Positions 17,957 through 26,959 of a DNA stretch of 45,664 bases are shown here, piece after piece; position 1 is the stretch's first letter, and every line of letters starts with the position of its first letter. A model generated the notes under the pieces. The model was not told the DNA's origin, made no database searches, and worked only from the letters and a program-made list of their open reading frames with translations. The translations under genes were made by a program, and so were the position numbers. This DNA is from Puniceicoccaceae bacterium (GTDB lineage: Bacteria; Verrucomicrobiota; Verrucomicrobiia; Opitutales; JAFGAQ01). The stretch is taken from assembly GCA_040224245.1 (NCBI GenBank), contig JBEGIR010000067.1:1-45664 (forward strand). The letters run 5' to 3'.

Positions 17957-18966
17957 GCCAGGTCCCCACCATCAGTGTCATCGTGCCCGTTTACAATGGC
18001 GAGCGCTACCTTGAGACGGCCCTGCGCAGTGTGTTGAATGCAGACTGGCCACAGGACGCCCTGGAACTGCTGGTGATCGATGACGGATCGAGTGACGGAT
18101 CACGCGATATCCTTCAGCACTTGAAAGACAAGCGCCTTCGTGTGGAGTTCAATAAACGCAACATGGGAGTTGCCGCCTCACTCAATCGCCTGCTCGATCT
18201 GGCCACAGGTGACTTCATCGCACGAATGGATGCAGACGATGTCTGCCTGCCCCATCGCTTTCGCGCGCAGATCAGGTATTTTCGTGCCCATTCGGATGTC
18301 GGGATACTGGGTGGACAGGTGATCTGCTTTCCCGGTGAACCTCGCTTCCCGAAGATGCCGACAGAGCGCCGGTTGTTGCGGGCTTTCAGTTTGTTTGCAT
18401 CCCCCTTGATTCATCCCACAGTCATGTGGCGAAGGGAACTCAATCTTCGTTACACCGTGGATCCGCCCACAGCGGAGGATTATGATCTGTGGGTGCGTGC
18501 CATGACCACGACTCGAGTGGCCAATCTTTCGCAGCCCCTCTTGCAATACCGACAGGATTTTTCGGTGAAAAAACAGTCCTACCTTGAGGAGCAGAAGCGG
18601 GGAGGGAGCGACATCAGGAGGCGATTGCTGCAGGAGTTGGGACTTGATCCTGAACCCTTGCAATTGCAGATCCACGAAAAGCTGAGTAATTTGTGGGGGC
18701 ACTCTGGCGATCCCTCACCGGCGGATGTTGCTGCTTGGCTGCACATGATCGAAGAGGGAAACCGCAAAACCGGCATGATGGACGCAGCAGCTCTGCGCCA
18801 CCTACTCGCACACAAGTGGTATGATTATCATCTCTATTACCTCTTGCAGGGAAATTCCCGAATGGCGCATTTTTCGACCGCGAGTGAACTTTCCAATGCA
18901 CTTGGGTTGAGTCGGCGCTGCAAACTGGAGTTTTTAGCATGGAAGCAACGGAGAGGGGGGCGATGA
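17953..18966 (+). CDS. glycosyltransferase family 2
   Basis: A 337-residue GT-A transferase. ISVIVPVYNGERYLE opens the nucleotide-binding domain, VIDDGSSDGS follows, and the metal-binding DxD-like motif is ARMDADD with LPHRF after it. Later GGQVICF, LFASPLIHPTVMWRRE and AEDYDLWVRA resemble acceptor-side and catalytic-base segments of GT2 enzymes. No transmembrane segments, so a soluble or peripheral cytoplasmic transferase. It overlaps both flanking GT4 genes by four bases. Confidence 0.92.
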   Translation: MSQVPTISVIVPVYNGERYLETALRSVLNADWPQDALELLVIDDGSSDGSRDILQHLKDKRLRVEFNKRNMGVAASLNRLLDLATGDFIARMDADDVCLPHRFRAQIRYFRAHSDVGILGGQVICFPGEPRFPKMPTERRLLRAFSLFASPLIHPTVMWRRELNLRYTVDPPTAEDYDLWVRAMTTTRVANLSQPLLQYRQDFSVKKQSYLEEQKRGGSDIRRRLLQELGLDPEPLQLQIHEKLSNLWGHSGDPSPADVAAWLHMIEEGNRKTGMMDAAALRHLLAHKWYDYHLYYLLQGNSRMAHFSTASELSNALGLSRRCKLEFLAWKQRRGGR

Positions 18967-20210
18967 GAATTGTGCAGATCAACATCACCGACACCCAGGG
19001 TGGGGGTGCTGCACGTTGTGCTCATCAGCTCTTTGTGGGGTTGCGAGAACGCGGAGTGGAGTCGTTCCTGTTTGTCATGCGAAAGAATAGCTCAGATCCC
19101 GACGTGATCGGCCCGAGGGGTTCACTGCAACGGCTTTGGTACCGGTTGCTGGTGGGGTTGAACCTGCTCGGAATCCAGTTCTTCTACCGTGGACACCGAG
19201 GCGGTCATACGCTTGGTGTCTTCCCGAACCCCTTTCTTCTGCGCCAACTGAAAGCGATGAAGCCCGATCTGGTGCACCTGCATGCTCCGGCATGTTCATT
19301 CATTCCGATTCGTGCGATCCCCAAACTGGGCTGTCCTGTGGTCTGGACTTTTCATGATCTCTGGCCCATGGTCGGTGCTGCCCATCATCCAGATCCCGTT
19401 CCGGCATGTTGGTTTCACGATGGGGTGAGGGAGCGTTGCACGGATCTGAAGCCCGGACGATTGGAGTGTCAGCTCTGGTCTCAGAAGCAGCGGGCCTGGA
19501 GGAAAGCAACCTTTCAGATTGTGGCGCCCAGTGAATGGATGGCGCATTGGTGCCGCAACAGCCGAGCGCTCGACCAACATGCTCTCAGCGTCATCGCCAA
19601 CGCCATTGACCCGGACGTGTTTACTCCCGAGGTCAGCGAGAAGGCCTGGCTTTCATCCCTTGGAATCCCAGACGATGCCTATGTGATCTTGTTTGGAGCC
19701 AATTTTCTGGTCAGCGATACCAACAAGGGGCTGACGTTGGTATTGGAAGCGATACGCCTGCTCGGGACCCCTCCGCACAAGCTTCATGTGGTTTTGTTTG
19801 GGGCGGAACGGGAGTTCGCGCCCGGGCTGCAATTGAACACAACCGTGCTGGGTCCGTTGTCTGACTATCGACAGCTTCAGTCTCTCTATGCCAGAGCAGA
19901 TGTTTTTCTAATGGCATCGGTGTTTGAGAATTTGCCCTTTGCCGTCATGGAGGCCATGGCCTGCGAAACTCCGGTAGTTGCTGTGAACACCGGTGGCATA
20001 CCCGAGATGATCACACATGGGAAGGATGGTTTTCTCTTGGACGAACGAAGTGCCGATGAAATGGCGAAGGGCTTGCAATGGGCAATTTCCCATAAACATT
20101 GGAGTTATGTCAAACAGGCGGCTCGTGTGACGGTGCTGAGTCGCTACGCACAGAAGGAATTTGTGGACAAGCACCTGGCACTTTATCAGGAATGCATCGG
20201 AACGAAATGA
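18963..20210 (+). CDS. glycosyltransferase family 4
   Basis: A 415-residue GT-B enzyme. It begins IVQINITDTQGGGAARCAH with the glycine-rich acceptor loop. VVWTFHDLWPMVGAAHH is a typical segment of GT4 transferases of colanic-acid/WcaA type clusters and contains the conserved His-Asp-x-Trp-Pro. The donor end shows LLFGAN-like VILFGANFLVSDTNKGL and VFENLPFAVMEAMACETPVV followed by NTGGIPEMI. The ATG at 18963 overlaps the GT2 stop; a frame extension to 18939 is inside that gene. Sugar unknown. Confidence 0.9.
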   Translation: MRIVQINITDTQGGGAARCAHQLFVGLRERGVESFLFVMRKNSSDPDVIGPRGSLQRLWYRLLVGLNLLGIQFFYRGHRGGHTLGVFPNPFLLRQLKAMKPDLVHLHAPACSFIPIRAIPKLGCPVVWTFHDLWPMVGAAHHPDPVPACWFHDGVRERCTDLKPGRLECQLWSQKQRAWRKATFQIVAPSEWMAHWCRNSRALDQHALSVIANAIDPDVFTPEVSEKAWLSSLGIPDDAYVILFGANFLVSDTNKGLTLVLEAIRLLGTPPHKLHVVLFGAEREFAPGLQLNTTVLGPLSDYRQLQSLYARADVFLMASVFENLPFAVMEAMACETPVVAVNTGGIPEMITHGKDGFLLDERSADEMAKGLQWAISHKHWSYVKQAARVTVLSRYAQKEFVDKHLALYQECIGTK

Positions 20211-21130
20211 ACCTGCCCACGCTCGACATCATCATTGTGCACTGGAACAGTCCAGACTTCCTGAAGCGATGCCTGCAGTCTCTGGAACAGTCTCATCGGA
20301 GCCGTTTTTCGGTGGTGAATGTGTGGGTGGGGGACAATCGATCCGAGCATCAGGATTTCTCCGAACTCCAGTCTTTCACATTGCCACTTCGCTGGCAATT
20401 GAATCCGGTTAATGTTGGTTTTGCCCGTGCGAATAATCAGGTTGGACTGACATCGCGGAGCGACTACCTGCTACTGCTTAATCCGGACGTCGAGGTGGAA
20501 GCGGACTGCCTGGATCGGTTGATGGCACAAATGGAGTCCCCTCGGCACACAGGTGTGGGCATTGCGGGTCCCCACATGCAATTGGGCAATGGTGAACCGG
20601 TTCGTGAATGTGCTGTATTTCCCACAACGCGAAGTTGGATTTGCGACTTTCTGGGACTTGGAAAACTTCGGATTCCTGCTCTGGGTGGATTTCGTCTGTT
20701 GGACTGGGATGTTTCGCAGACCCGTGAAGTGGACCACTTGATGGGGGGGGCGTGTCTGGTTCGCACAAGGGTCTATCAGGATCTGGGTGGCCTGGATGAG
20801 TGCTATTTTCTATATTTTGTGGACCTGGATTTTTCCAAACGCATGGCGGATTCCGGCTGGCGCTCACTCTTCGTACATGACGCCCGGGTCATCCATCGCA
20901 CCGACGAGATCAAATCCACCGGAAGTATGATTCGCCTGTTGCATTCGATTCGCGGACGCTTGCGCTACACGTACACGCACCTGGGGCTGGTTGCGCGCAT
21001 ACTGACCGTGATCTTGACGTTCACAATCGAACCGTTGTTACGCATCGGACGCGGTTTACTGCAACGGGATGCAACGCAAATTCGGGACTTGTTCAAGGTT
21101 TACGCGATGCTACTGAAAGGAGGTGCCTGA
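20207..21130 (+). CDS. glycosyltransferase family 2 (rhamnosyltransferase-like)
   Basis: A 307-residue GT-A enzyme of the subgroup often annotated as rhamnosyltransferase. LDIIIVHWNSPDFLKRCLQS opens the fold, VGFARANNQ is the usual donor-loop motif, LLLLNPDVEVE carries the DxD-like site, and HLMGGACLVRTRVYQ with CYFLYFVDLDFSKR forms the acceptor/catalytic region. Hydrophobic residues near 265-290 may pin it to the membrane. Candidate starts lie at 20192 and 20207; the latter overlaps the previous stop as ATGA, matching the pattern of the operon. Its 3' end contains the strong ribosome site of the next gene. Confidence 0.9.
   Translation: MNLPTLDIIIVHWNSPDFLKRCLQSLEQSHRSRFSVVNVWVGDNRSEHQDFSELQSFTLPLRWQLNPVNVGFARANNQVGLTSRSDYLLLLNPDVEVEADCLDRLMAQMESPRHTGVGIAGPHMQLGNGEPVRECAVFPTTRSWICDFLGLGKLRIPALGGFRLLDWDVSQTREVDHLMGGACLVRTRVYQDLGGLDECYFLYFVDLDFSKRMADSGWRSLFVHDARVIHRTDEIKSTGSMIRLLHSIRGRLRYTYTHLGLVARILTVILTFTIEPLLRIGRGLLQRDATQIRDLFKVYAMLLKGGA
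21116..21124 (+). promoter_or_regulatory. near-perfect Shine-Dalgarno that sets a GTG start
   Basis: AAAGGAGGT lies in the last codons of the GT2 gene. An eight-base spacer separates its GGAGG core from the GTG at 21132. It is the best ribosome site seen in the operon and argues against an in-frame GTG at 21123, which lies inside the site itself. Confidence 0.75.
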
Positions 21131-21131
21131 G

Positions 21132-22244
21132 GTGAACATCATCGCCTTTCCGAAATACGAGCCGAGGGGACCCTCGTCGCGCTTGAGATTTTATCAGTTC
21201 GAACCAGAGTTTCAAAAACAAGGCGTTTGCATCACCTATCATCCGCTCTTTGGGGATGCATACGTGCAGGCACTGGTGTCCGGTCAGCCCCGCAGCCGTC
21301 GTTTGGTCCTGCAGGCTTATTGGCAGCGATTCTGGCACTTGCTCACACTTCACGCAGCACCAGATGCGCTGCTCTGGATTGAAAAAGAACTGTTTCCCTA
21401 CGTGCCGGCGTGGATCGAGCGCTGCCTGTTGGCGCGCTTCCGCTGTGTGGTGCTCGACTATGACGATGCGGTTTTTCAGTTGTATCTGTATCACCGGAAC
21501 CCCGGAGTGCGATGGGTGTTGGGACCCAAAATTGCGTCCCTGCTGCGAGGGGCCGATGGCGTGCAATGTGGCAGCCGTTTTCTTGATGCCTATGCCCAGG
21601 AGTCGGGTGCCCGCAATCGTGGTTTTTTGCCGACCTGTATTCGCCTGTCCGCCTACCGGGTTAAATCATACGTGGGTGTTCAGCCTAAAACACCGGTGGT
21701 TGGCTGGATTGGAACTCCTTCGTCCGCTGGAAATCTTGCAGCGATCCGCACGGAGCTGAATGCGGTCGCGCAGCGCTTTCCCTTTCGCCTCATTTTGATC
21801 GGATCGGGGAAGCTCGACTGGTCGGGGGACGCTTTTGAACTTGAGACTCGCGACTGGGATGAAGCCAGAGAAGTGGATCAGATTCTGGAGTTTGACGTGG
21901 GTATTATGCCGCTGGAGGATTCTCCCTTCAACCGAGGCAAGTGTGGTTTCAAGTTGATCCAGTACATGGCCTGTGCGATTCCGGTGGTGGCGTCGCCCGT
22001 CGGAGAGAACAGCGTGATCGTGTCCGATGGCATTGAAGGCTTTCTTGCGTCGGAAAGCGAACAGTGGCAACAGTCCCTGCAAGCTCTGCTATCGGACTTC
22101 AATTTACGACAGAAAATGGGGCGTGCGGGCCGCCTGCGGGTGGAGCAGTATTACTGTGTTGAACAACAATTTGCAAACCTGATGGGATTCCTGCAAAGCA
22201 CCCTCTGGGAACGTGAGGGTAGAGCTTCGGAGCGATCTTTTTGA
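21132..22244 (+). CDS. glycosyltransferase, GT4-like
   Basis: A 370-residue GT-B-like protein. It starts VNIIAFPKYEPRGPSSRLRF; CVVLDYDDAVFQLY is a motif (DYDDAV) shared by a subset of GT4-related transferases, and GVQCGSRFL follows. The donor domain has VVGWIGTPSSAGNL, FRLILIGSGKLDW, VGIMPLEDSPFNRGKCGFK and IQYMACAIPVVASPVGEN, a variant of the E-x7-E loop in which KLIQYMA replaces the usual glutamate-rich helix. The GTG start is fixed by the AAAGGAGGT just upstream. Sugar unknown. Confidence 0.85.
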   Translation: MNIIAFPKYEPRGPSSRLRFYQFEPEFQKQGVCITYHPLFGDAYVQALVSGQPRSRRLVLQAYWQRFWHLLTLHAAPDALLWIEKELFPYVPAWIERCLLARFRCVVLDYDDAVFQLYLYHRNPGVRWVLGPKIASLLRGADGVQCGSRFLDAYAQESGARNRGFLPTCIRLSAYRVKSYVGVQPKTPVVGWIGTPSSAGNLAAIRTELNAVAQRFPFRLILIGSGKLDWSGDAFELETRDWDEAREVDQILEFDVGIMPLEDSPFNRGKCGFKLIQYMACAIPVVASPVGENSVIVSDGIEGFLASESEQWQQSLQALLSDFNLRQKMGRAGRLRVEQYYCVEQQFANLMGFLQSTLWEREGRASERSF

Positions 22245-22250
22245 ATCACC

Positions 22251-24161
22251 ATGTGCGGCATTTTTGGATTTACCCGATTGCAAGCTTCCCCAGATGAGGC
22301 GCAACAGCTTCTCGAACGATCGATCAGCACCTTGCGCCATCGTGGTCCAGACGATGAAGGCGTGGAATGCTTTCCCGAACTGCATACCGGCTTGGCCCAT
22401 CGCAGGTTGTCCATTCTCGATGTGTCAGCTCGCGGTCATCAGCCCATGCGATCTGCTTCCGGGCGCTACTGGATCTGCTACAATGGGGAAGTCTATAACT
22501 TCGCTGCCTTGAGGGCTGAGTTGGAGGGAGCCTATGCGTTCAGAACCGAATGCGATACTGAGGTCATGCTCGCCGCTTTTGAGCGTTGGGGAGTTCAGGG
22601 TTCCATCCCGAGATTTCGTGGAATGTTTGCCTTTGCCGTATTGGATTTGCAGGAGCAGGAACTGTATCTGGTTCGGGATCGCATGGGCATCAAACCACTC
22701 TATATCGGACGAACTGGAGATGCGGTATGGTTTGCTTCCGAGCTGAAGGCCCTCATGGTAACCGGACGGTTTCCTCGAAGCCTGCACAGCGAAGCACTGG
22801 AGAGTTACCTTGCCTTCAATTTTGTGCATGGACGCGCATCGCTGATCCAAGGCATAGAGAGGCTTGAACCCGGACACTTTCTCAAGGTCTGCATTCGGGA
22901 ACCCTCCCGGGATGAAACCGTTTGTTATTGGAACGCCTTCAAGCCTGCGAACCTGTCACCTGCTGAGGGATTGCAGGGGGTGGAACTGAAGGCTTGGATG
23001 CGGGACAAGCTGCTGGAGTCGGTGAAACTTCGCATGGTTGCAGATGTGCCGCTGGGTGCATTCCTGTCTGGAGGGGTTGATTCAAGCCTGATCGCTGCTA
23101 TGATGCAGGAGCTCAGTGATCGTCCAGTACAGACATTCACCATTCGAACGGAGGACAGCGGTTATGATGAATCTGAACATGCCGCAGCCGTTGCCCAGCA
23201 ATTGGGCACGCAGCATCATTGTTTTACGATCACCCACCGGAAGGTTATCGAAGGAATCGAGCAGGCTGGTTCGTGTTTTGACGAACCCATGGCCGATGTT
23301 TCCATGATTCCCTCATTGCTTGTGTCCCAGGAGGCGCGACGCCTTGTAACCGTTGCGCTGACCGGAGACGGCGGTGACGAAGTGTTTGGGGGCTATAATC
23401 GCTATTTTCAGACCCCTCGCATCCTCAGGAGCATGCGCATGCTTCCGGGTTCGGTGCGTCGAAGTATCGGGAAATGCCTTGGCTCCAGTACCATTTCAGA
23501 CGTGTTTCACCAGACGGGCATCCTCCAACGCATGGTTGCGGGGGCTGAGAAACTTCAGAAAGTCAGTCGCTTGCTGCAGGCGGAAAGCGTGCAGGGAATC
23601 TACGCCCGGCTCATTGTTCGCAATCCCAGTTTTGCCTCGCAGACGCTCTTGAAGCGCACTGAGGCAGTGCTTGCTCAGGCGATGGTTGCCGAGGATTCCT
23701 CGCTTGCCCGCAAGTTGATGCGCTATGACATTGAAACCTACCTACGAGGGGATATACTTCCCAAGCTCGACATCGCCAGCATGCAACCAAGCTTGGAGGC
23801 CCGCGTACCTTTTCTCGACCATGAGCTGTATGAAGCCAGCCTGATGCTCCCGGACACCATGCTCATGAATTCAGGGAAGGGAAAGTTACTGTTGCGTGAA
23901 TGGTTGGCGGAACGAATCGACCCCAGAACATTTGAACGTCCCAAAATGGGCTTTGGCATTCCCATGGCCCAATGGCTGCGACACGAACTGAAGGATTGGG
24001 CGTGGGATGTGTTGATGGATTCCCGCAACCCAGCAATTTTCAGTCGGGACGAGTTGCAGGAGATATGGTCCCGGCACTTGAAGAGTCATCAGCGTGAGGA
24101 CAGTGAAATCTGGCCACTCCTATTACTCTTTTCCTGGCATCATTCATTGCCTGTATCATGA
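22251..24161 (+). CDS. asnB: asparagine synthase-like glutamine amidotransferase
   Basis: A 636-residue two-domain enzyme. The N-terminal class II glutaminase begins MCGIFGF, with Cys2 as nucleophile after Met removal, and has HRGPDDEG, AHRRLSILD and CYNGEVYNF. The synthase domain has the PP-loop SGGVDS at residues 273-278, TGDGGDEVFGGYNRY and LPKLDIASMQPSLEARVPFLD. Members in glycan loci often amidate sugar uronates (WbpS-like) or belong to PEP-CTERM/exosortase EPS clusters rather than making free asparagine; no exosortase is visible here. It ends in an ATGA overlap with the large membrane protein. Amidation of a glycan carboxylate is inferred. Confidence 0.9.
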   Translation: MCGIFGFTRLQASPDEAQQLLERSISTLRHRGPDDEGVECFPELHTGLAHRRLSILDVSARGHQPMRSASGRYWICYNGEVYNFAALRAELEGAYAFRTECDTEVMLAAFERWGVQGSIPRFRGMFAFAVLDLQEQELYLVRDRMGIKPLYIGRTGDAVWFASELKALMVTGRFPRSLHSEALESYLAFNFVHGRASLIQGIERLEPGHFLKVCIREPSRDETVCYWNAFKPANLSPAEGLQGVELKAWMRDKLLESVKLRMVADVPLGAFLSGGVDSSLIAAMMQELSDRPVQTFTIRTEDSGYDESEHAAAVAQQLGTQHHCFTITHRKVIEGIEQAGSCFDEPMADVSMIPSLLVSQEARRLVTVALTGDGGDEVFGGYNRYFQTPRILRSMRMLPGSVRRSIGKCLGSSTISDVFHQTGILQRMVAGAEKLQKVSRLLQAESVQGIYARLIVRNPSFASQTLLKRTEAVLAQAMVAEDSSLARKLMRYDIETYLRGDILPKLDIASMQPSLEARVPFLDHELYEASLMLPDTMLMNSGKGKLLLREWLAERIDPRTFERPKMGFGIPMAQWLRHELKDWAWDVLMDSRNPAIFSRDELQEIWSRHLKSHQREDSEIWPLLLLFSWHHSLPVS

Positions 24162-25957
24162 GATCCAAGCTTGCAGGAGCCCTTCCATTTGCAAAGTGGA
24201 TTGTTCTTTCGGCGAGACAGTCGCTCGGATTTGCATTCCTATGCACGCTGTGTTGCGGTATTGCCTGGATCGCGGGCATGACCACCTTGCAACCCATTGC
24301 CGTAGCTGCCTTTGCCCTGCTTATTGCTGTCAATCTGGTTTTGTATCGGATGCATCGCCTGAGCCTCTTAGACAGTATGCTCTCTTTGGGACTGTTGTTG
24401 ATCGGGCTTGCACTCAGTGCCACATTTTTGTCGCGCATTTACGATACCACATACGATGGAATGCGTGCTCACCAAGCTTCTGTTGTGGCCTTGAAGCACG
24501 GATGGAATCCCATCAAGGATCCTCGTTTTGAAGCACCGTTGTTGCGGCAGAATGTGGAGACGGAGCGCAGCTTGCAGATGCAAGCACTGCAAGAGAATAT
24601 TATGCTGGGGCAGGGCGGAAAGGTGAACAGTTTTTACATGCTGACTGCAGTGCTCTATGCAATGTTTGATAATTTGGAAGCAAGTAAATCGGTCCATTTT
24701 CTGATGGGATTGGCTGCCTTTGGGCTTACTTTTCAGCTACTGGCAAAACTCTCTTTGCGATGGGCACCACTTTGGGCGATCCTGTTTTCTGCCAACCCGG
24801 TGGTACTTTACCAATTTGGGAGCTTCATGCTGGACGGTTATACCTATTCGCTTTTTCAAATCTGTCTTGTTGCGATGCTGAGCATCCTGTATTGGCCTCA
24901 GCAGCTCACAGGATGGACTGATGGAGTGCTTTCAGCTCTGCTACTGTTCACTGCAAAAATCAGCGGGGCATCTTACCTTTTTGCGTTAATCGCAGCGTTT
25001 CTCTTGGTTGCAGGTGTGAGATATCTGTTGAAGCGACCACTGCAGGTGAAAATCCGATGGGCAATGGTGCTGATGATTCTGGGTTTTCTGGGTGCGTCCA
25101 TCTACCACCTTTATGGGCTGCGGCAGGTCACGATTCATGGGGTCAGTGTTGCAAGCATCTCGAGTTTCATGATGCATCGTGATCAATCCCGTCCGGGATT
25201 GGCGGGGATACCTGAACTCGCATCGCAGTGGAAAGGGGAGCGATTTTGGCACTCACATGCGTCAGAAACACACATCAATCCGGGCACCTATCGCTCTAAG
25301 CCACCTGGTATGGTGAGGGTAGGTGAGCTAAAGCAACTTCACCGCGGACATGGCGAATATCGTACTGGCGGCTTTGGTCCGCTTTACAGTGCAATGTTAT
25401 GCGTTGCTTTGATCATCCTAGTCCGAAAGCCCTCGGTTTTGAGCCAGTTTCCCTTTCAGGTCTTCGCCGTGTTTGTTTGCCTTACGGGCTGGATGCTTCC
25501 GATTTGGTGGGCGAGATGGACTCCATTCCAATGGCTGATCCCACTTTTGCCCATGCTGTGGGTGGCGGTGCGTTCACCGTCAGATTCTTCCATATTTCAA
25601 CTGCCTCGGTTCATCACCAGAGGAGGATTGCTGGCATGCCTGGGCCTGATCAATGTGTGCTTGGTCAGTTTGAGCTACATGCTCGGACGATGGGAGTTGA
25701 GCAGGGCGATTGACCAGCGCATTTTGAGCATGACCGAGGAAGGAAGCACCGTTGAACTGCATACTGAGGTGTTCCCTTGCAATCAATTCTGGTTCACGAC
25801 TTTGGGACGTTCAGTTGAAGTAATGCTCCGCGAAGCAAAAGAAATGACAGACGATTCCACCCTTATGACCATTCCAGGCACAGACTCCCGTTTTCGGGTT
25901 CGGGCTGAGGTGCTGCCCACGCAGCGCATTGAAGGTGATGTGAAGGAGGGTAAGTGA
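24158..25957 (+). CDS. polytopic membrane protein, GT-C-like (paralogue A)
   Basis: A 599-residue protein with about ten hydrophobic segments and a C-terminal soluble tail. After two or three membrane spans, a loop at residues 100-122 reads DGMRAHQASVVALKHGWNP then IKDP. The protein encoded at 27686-29587 has the same motif at identical spacing. Shared later motifs are SETHINPGT, the RW.P..WL segment and FPCNQFWF near the C terminus. An acidic residue in the first outward loop is typical of GT-C lipid-linked-sugar transferases and some polymerases, so a role in glycan polymerisation or periplasmic glycosylation is plausible but unproven. It is the last gene of the coupled operon. Confidence 0.8.
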   Translation: MRSKLAGALPFAKWIVLSARQSLGFAFLCTLCCGIAWIAGMTTLQPIAVAAFALLIAVNLVLYRMHRLSLLDSMLSLGLLLIGLALSATFLSRIYDTTYDGMRAHQASVVALKHGWNPIKDPRFEAPLLRQNVETERSLQMQALQENIMLGQGGKVNSFYMLTAVLYAMFDNLEASKSVHFLMGLAAFGLTFQLLAKLSLRWAPLWAILFSANPVVLYQFGSFMLDGYTYSLFQICLVAMLSILYWPQQLTGWTDGVLSALLLFTAKISGASYLFALIAAFLLVAGVRYLLKRPLQVKIRWAMVLMILGFLGASIYHLYGLRQVTIHGVSVASISSFMMHRDQSRPGLAGIPELASQWKGERFWHSHASETHINPGTYRSKPPGMVRVGELKQLHRGHGEYRTGGFGPLYSAMLCVALIILVRKPSVLSQFPFQVFAVFVCLTGWMLPIWWARWTPFQWLIPLLPMLWVAVRSPSDSSIFQLPRFITRGGLLACLGLINVCLVSLSYMLGRWELSRAIDQRILSMTEEGSTVELHTEVFPCNQFWFTTLGRSVEVMLREAKEMTDDSTLMTIPGTDSRFRVRAEVLPTQRIEGDVKEGK

Positions 25958-26070
25958 AGTTTCAGCTTGGGAAAAACTGCAAACACTGGAAAATGGTCAG
26001 AATCAGCGAAAGCATCGCTTCGGATTGATTTTTGAATCCCTTAAGGTGAAAATGATGTTTTACGTGGTGT

Positions 26071-26946
26071 ATGAAGGCTTCGTTGGTGTCGGTCATTGTA
26101 CCCTGTTTCAACTATGGTGAACAGCTCGAGTGCTCAGTTACGAGCGCACTCTCGCAAAGTTATCCTTTGCTTGAAGTTATCATCATTGATGATGGATCGA
26201 CGGATTCTACACCTGAGGTTGCATCTCAACTCGCGCTAAAAGACTCAAGGGTTCGAGTTCATCATCAAAGCAATCAAGGGGTAGCTGCCGCACGCAACTG
26301 TGGGATGAAACTGGCGAAAGGAGAATGGATTCTCTTTTTGGATGCAGACGATGAATTGTTCCCTGAGTATTTGAGCAAAACAGTTTCAGTTATCGTGGAG
26401 CAGGGCTGCGATTTTGTTTATTGCGATTTTGAAGTGACTGGCGAGACCACACGCATGGGTCGCATGATCGAATTTGATCCACAAAAAATCAAGATCCGGA
26501 ATTTTGTCAGTATCTGCACACTCTTCCGTCGAAATTCCATCGCTCAACACCACTTCGACTCTTCTTTGGAGATGAATGAAGACTATGATTTTGTTCTGGG
26601 ACTCGTTGCCAGTGGATGTGTCGGTTTTCACCTGCCGGAAGTATTGTTTCGCTATCGCAAACACCCTGACAGCCGAAGCACCCGGGCATGCCAGGACCTA
26701 AAGGAATATCGTACCAAAAAATGCATCATCCGCAAACACGCCGCTTTTTTTGATCCCACAGAAACTCGCCTATCCTTGCGCTATTCACGGGAGCGCACCC
26801 TGCATACCCTGTATCAGCAGATTCGAATCAAACGACGCAATTGGGATCTATGGACGCGCGTGTTGCTGGCAGTGTGGTTCTCGCGAAGTGCTTCAGATAT
26901 CTGGCACCTGGCCAAGGTACTCATGGGAAAGCCGATCAATCTCTGA
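26071..26946 (+). CDS. glycosyltransferase family 2
   Basis: A 291-residue GT-A transferase. VSVIVPCFNYGEQLE opens the fold, then IIIDDGSTDSTPEV, HHQSNQGVAAARNCGMK and the DxD region LFLDADDELFPEYL. EMNEDYDFVLGL and LFRYRKHPDS mark the acceptor side. The ATG at 26071 has no clear ribosome site; a 113-base gap separates it from the operon end, so it may have its own promoter or rely on read-through. It converges with the minus-strand transglutaminase-like gene, with only 13 bases between them. Confidence 0.92.
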   Translation: MKASLVSVIVPCFNYGEQLECSVTSALSQSYPLLEVIIIDDGSTDSTPEVASQLALKDSRVRVHHQSNQGVAAARNCGMKLAKGEWILFLDADDELFPEYLSKTVSVIVEQGCDFVYCDFEVTGETTRMGRMIEFDPQKIKIRNFVSICTLFRRNSIAQHHFDSSLEMNEDYDFVLGLVASGCVGFHLPEVLFRYRKHPDSRSTRACQDLKEYRTKKCIIRKHAAFFDPTETRLSLRYSRERTLHTLYQQIRIKRRNWDLWTRVLLAVWFSRSASDIWHLAKVLMGKPINL

Positions 26947-26959
26947 TGTTTCACTGCTT

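Noticed and set aside
26001-26034. Possible terminator after paralogue A (AGCGA/TCGCT stem followed by GATTTTTG)
   Set aside because: The stem is only five pairs with a bulge and the T-run is short; not convincing.
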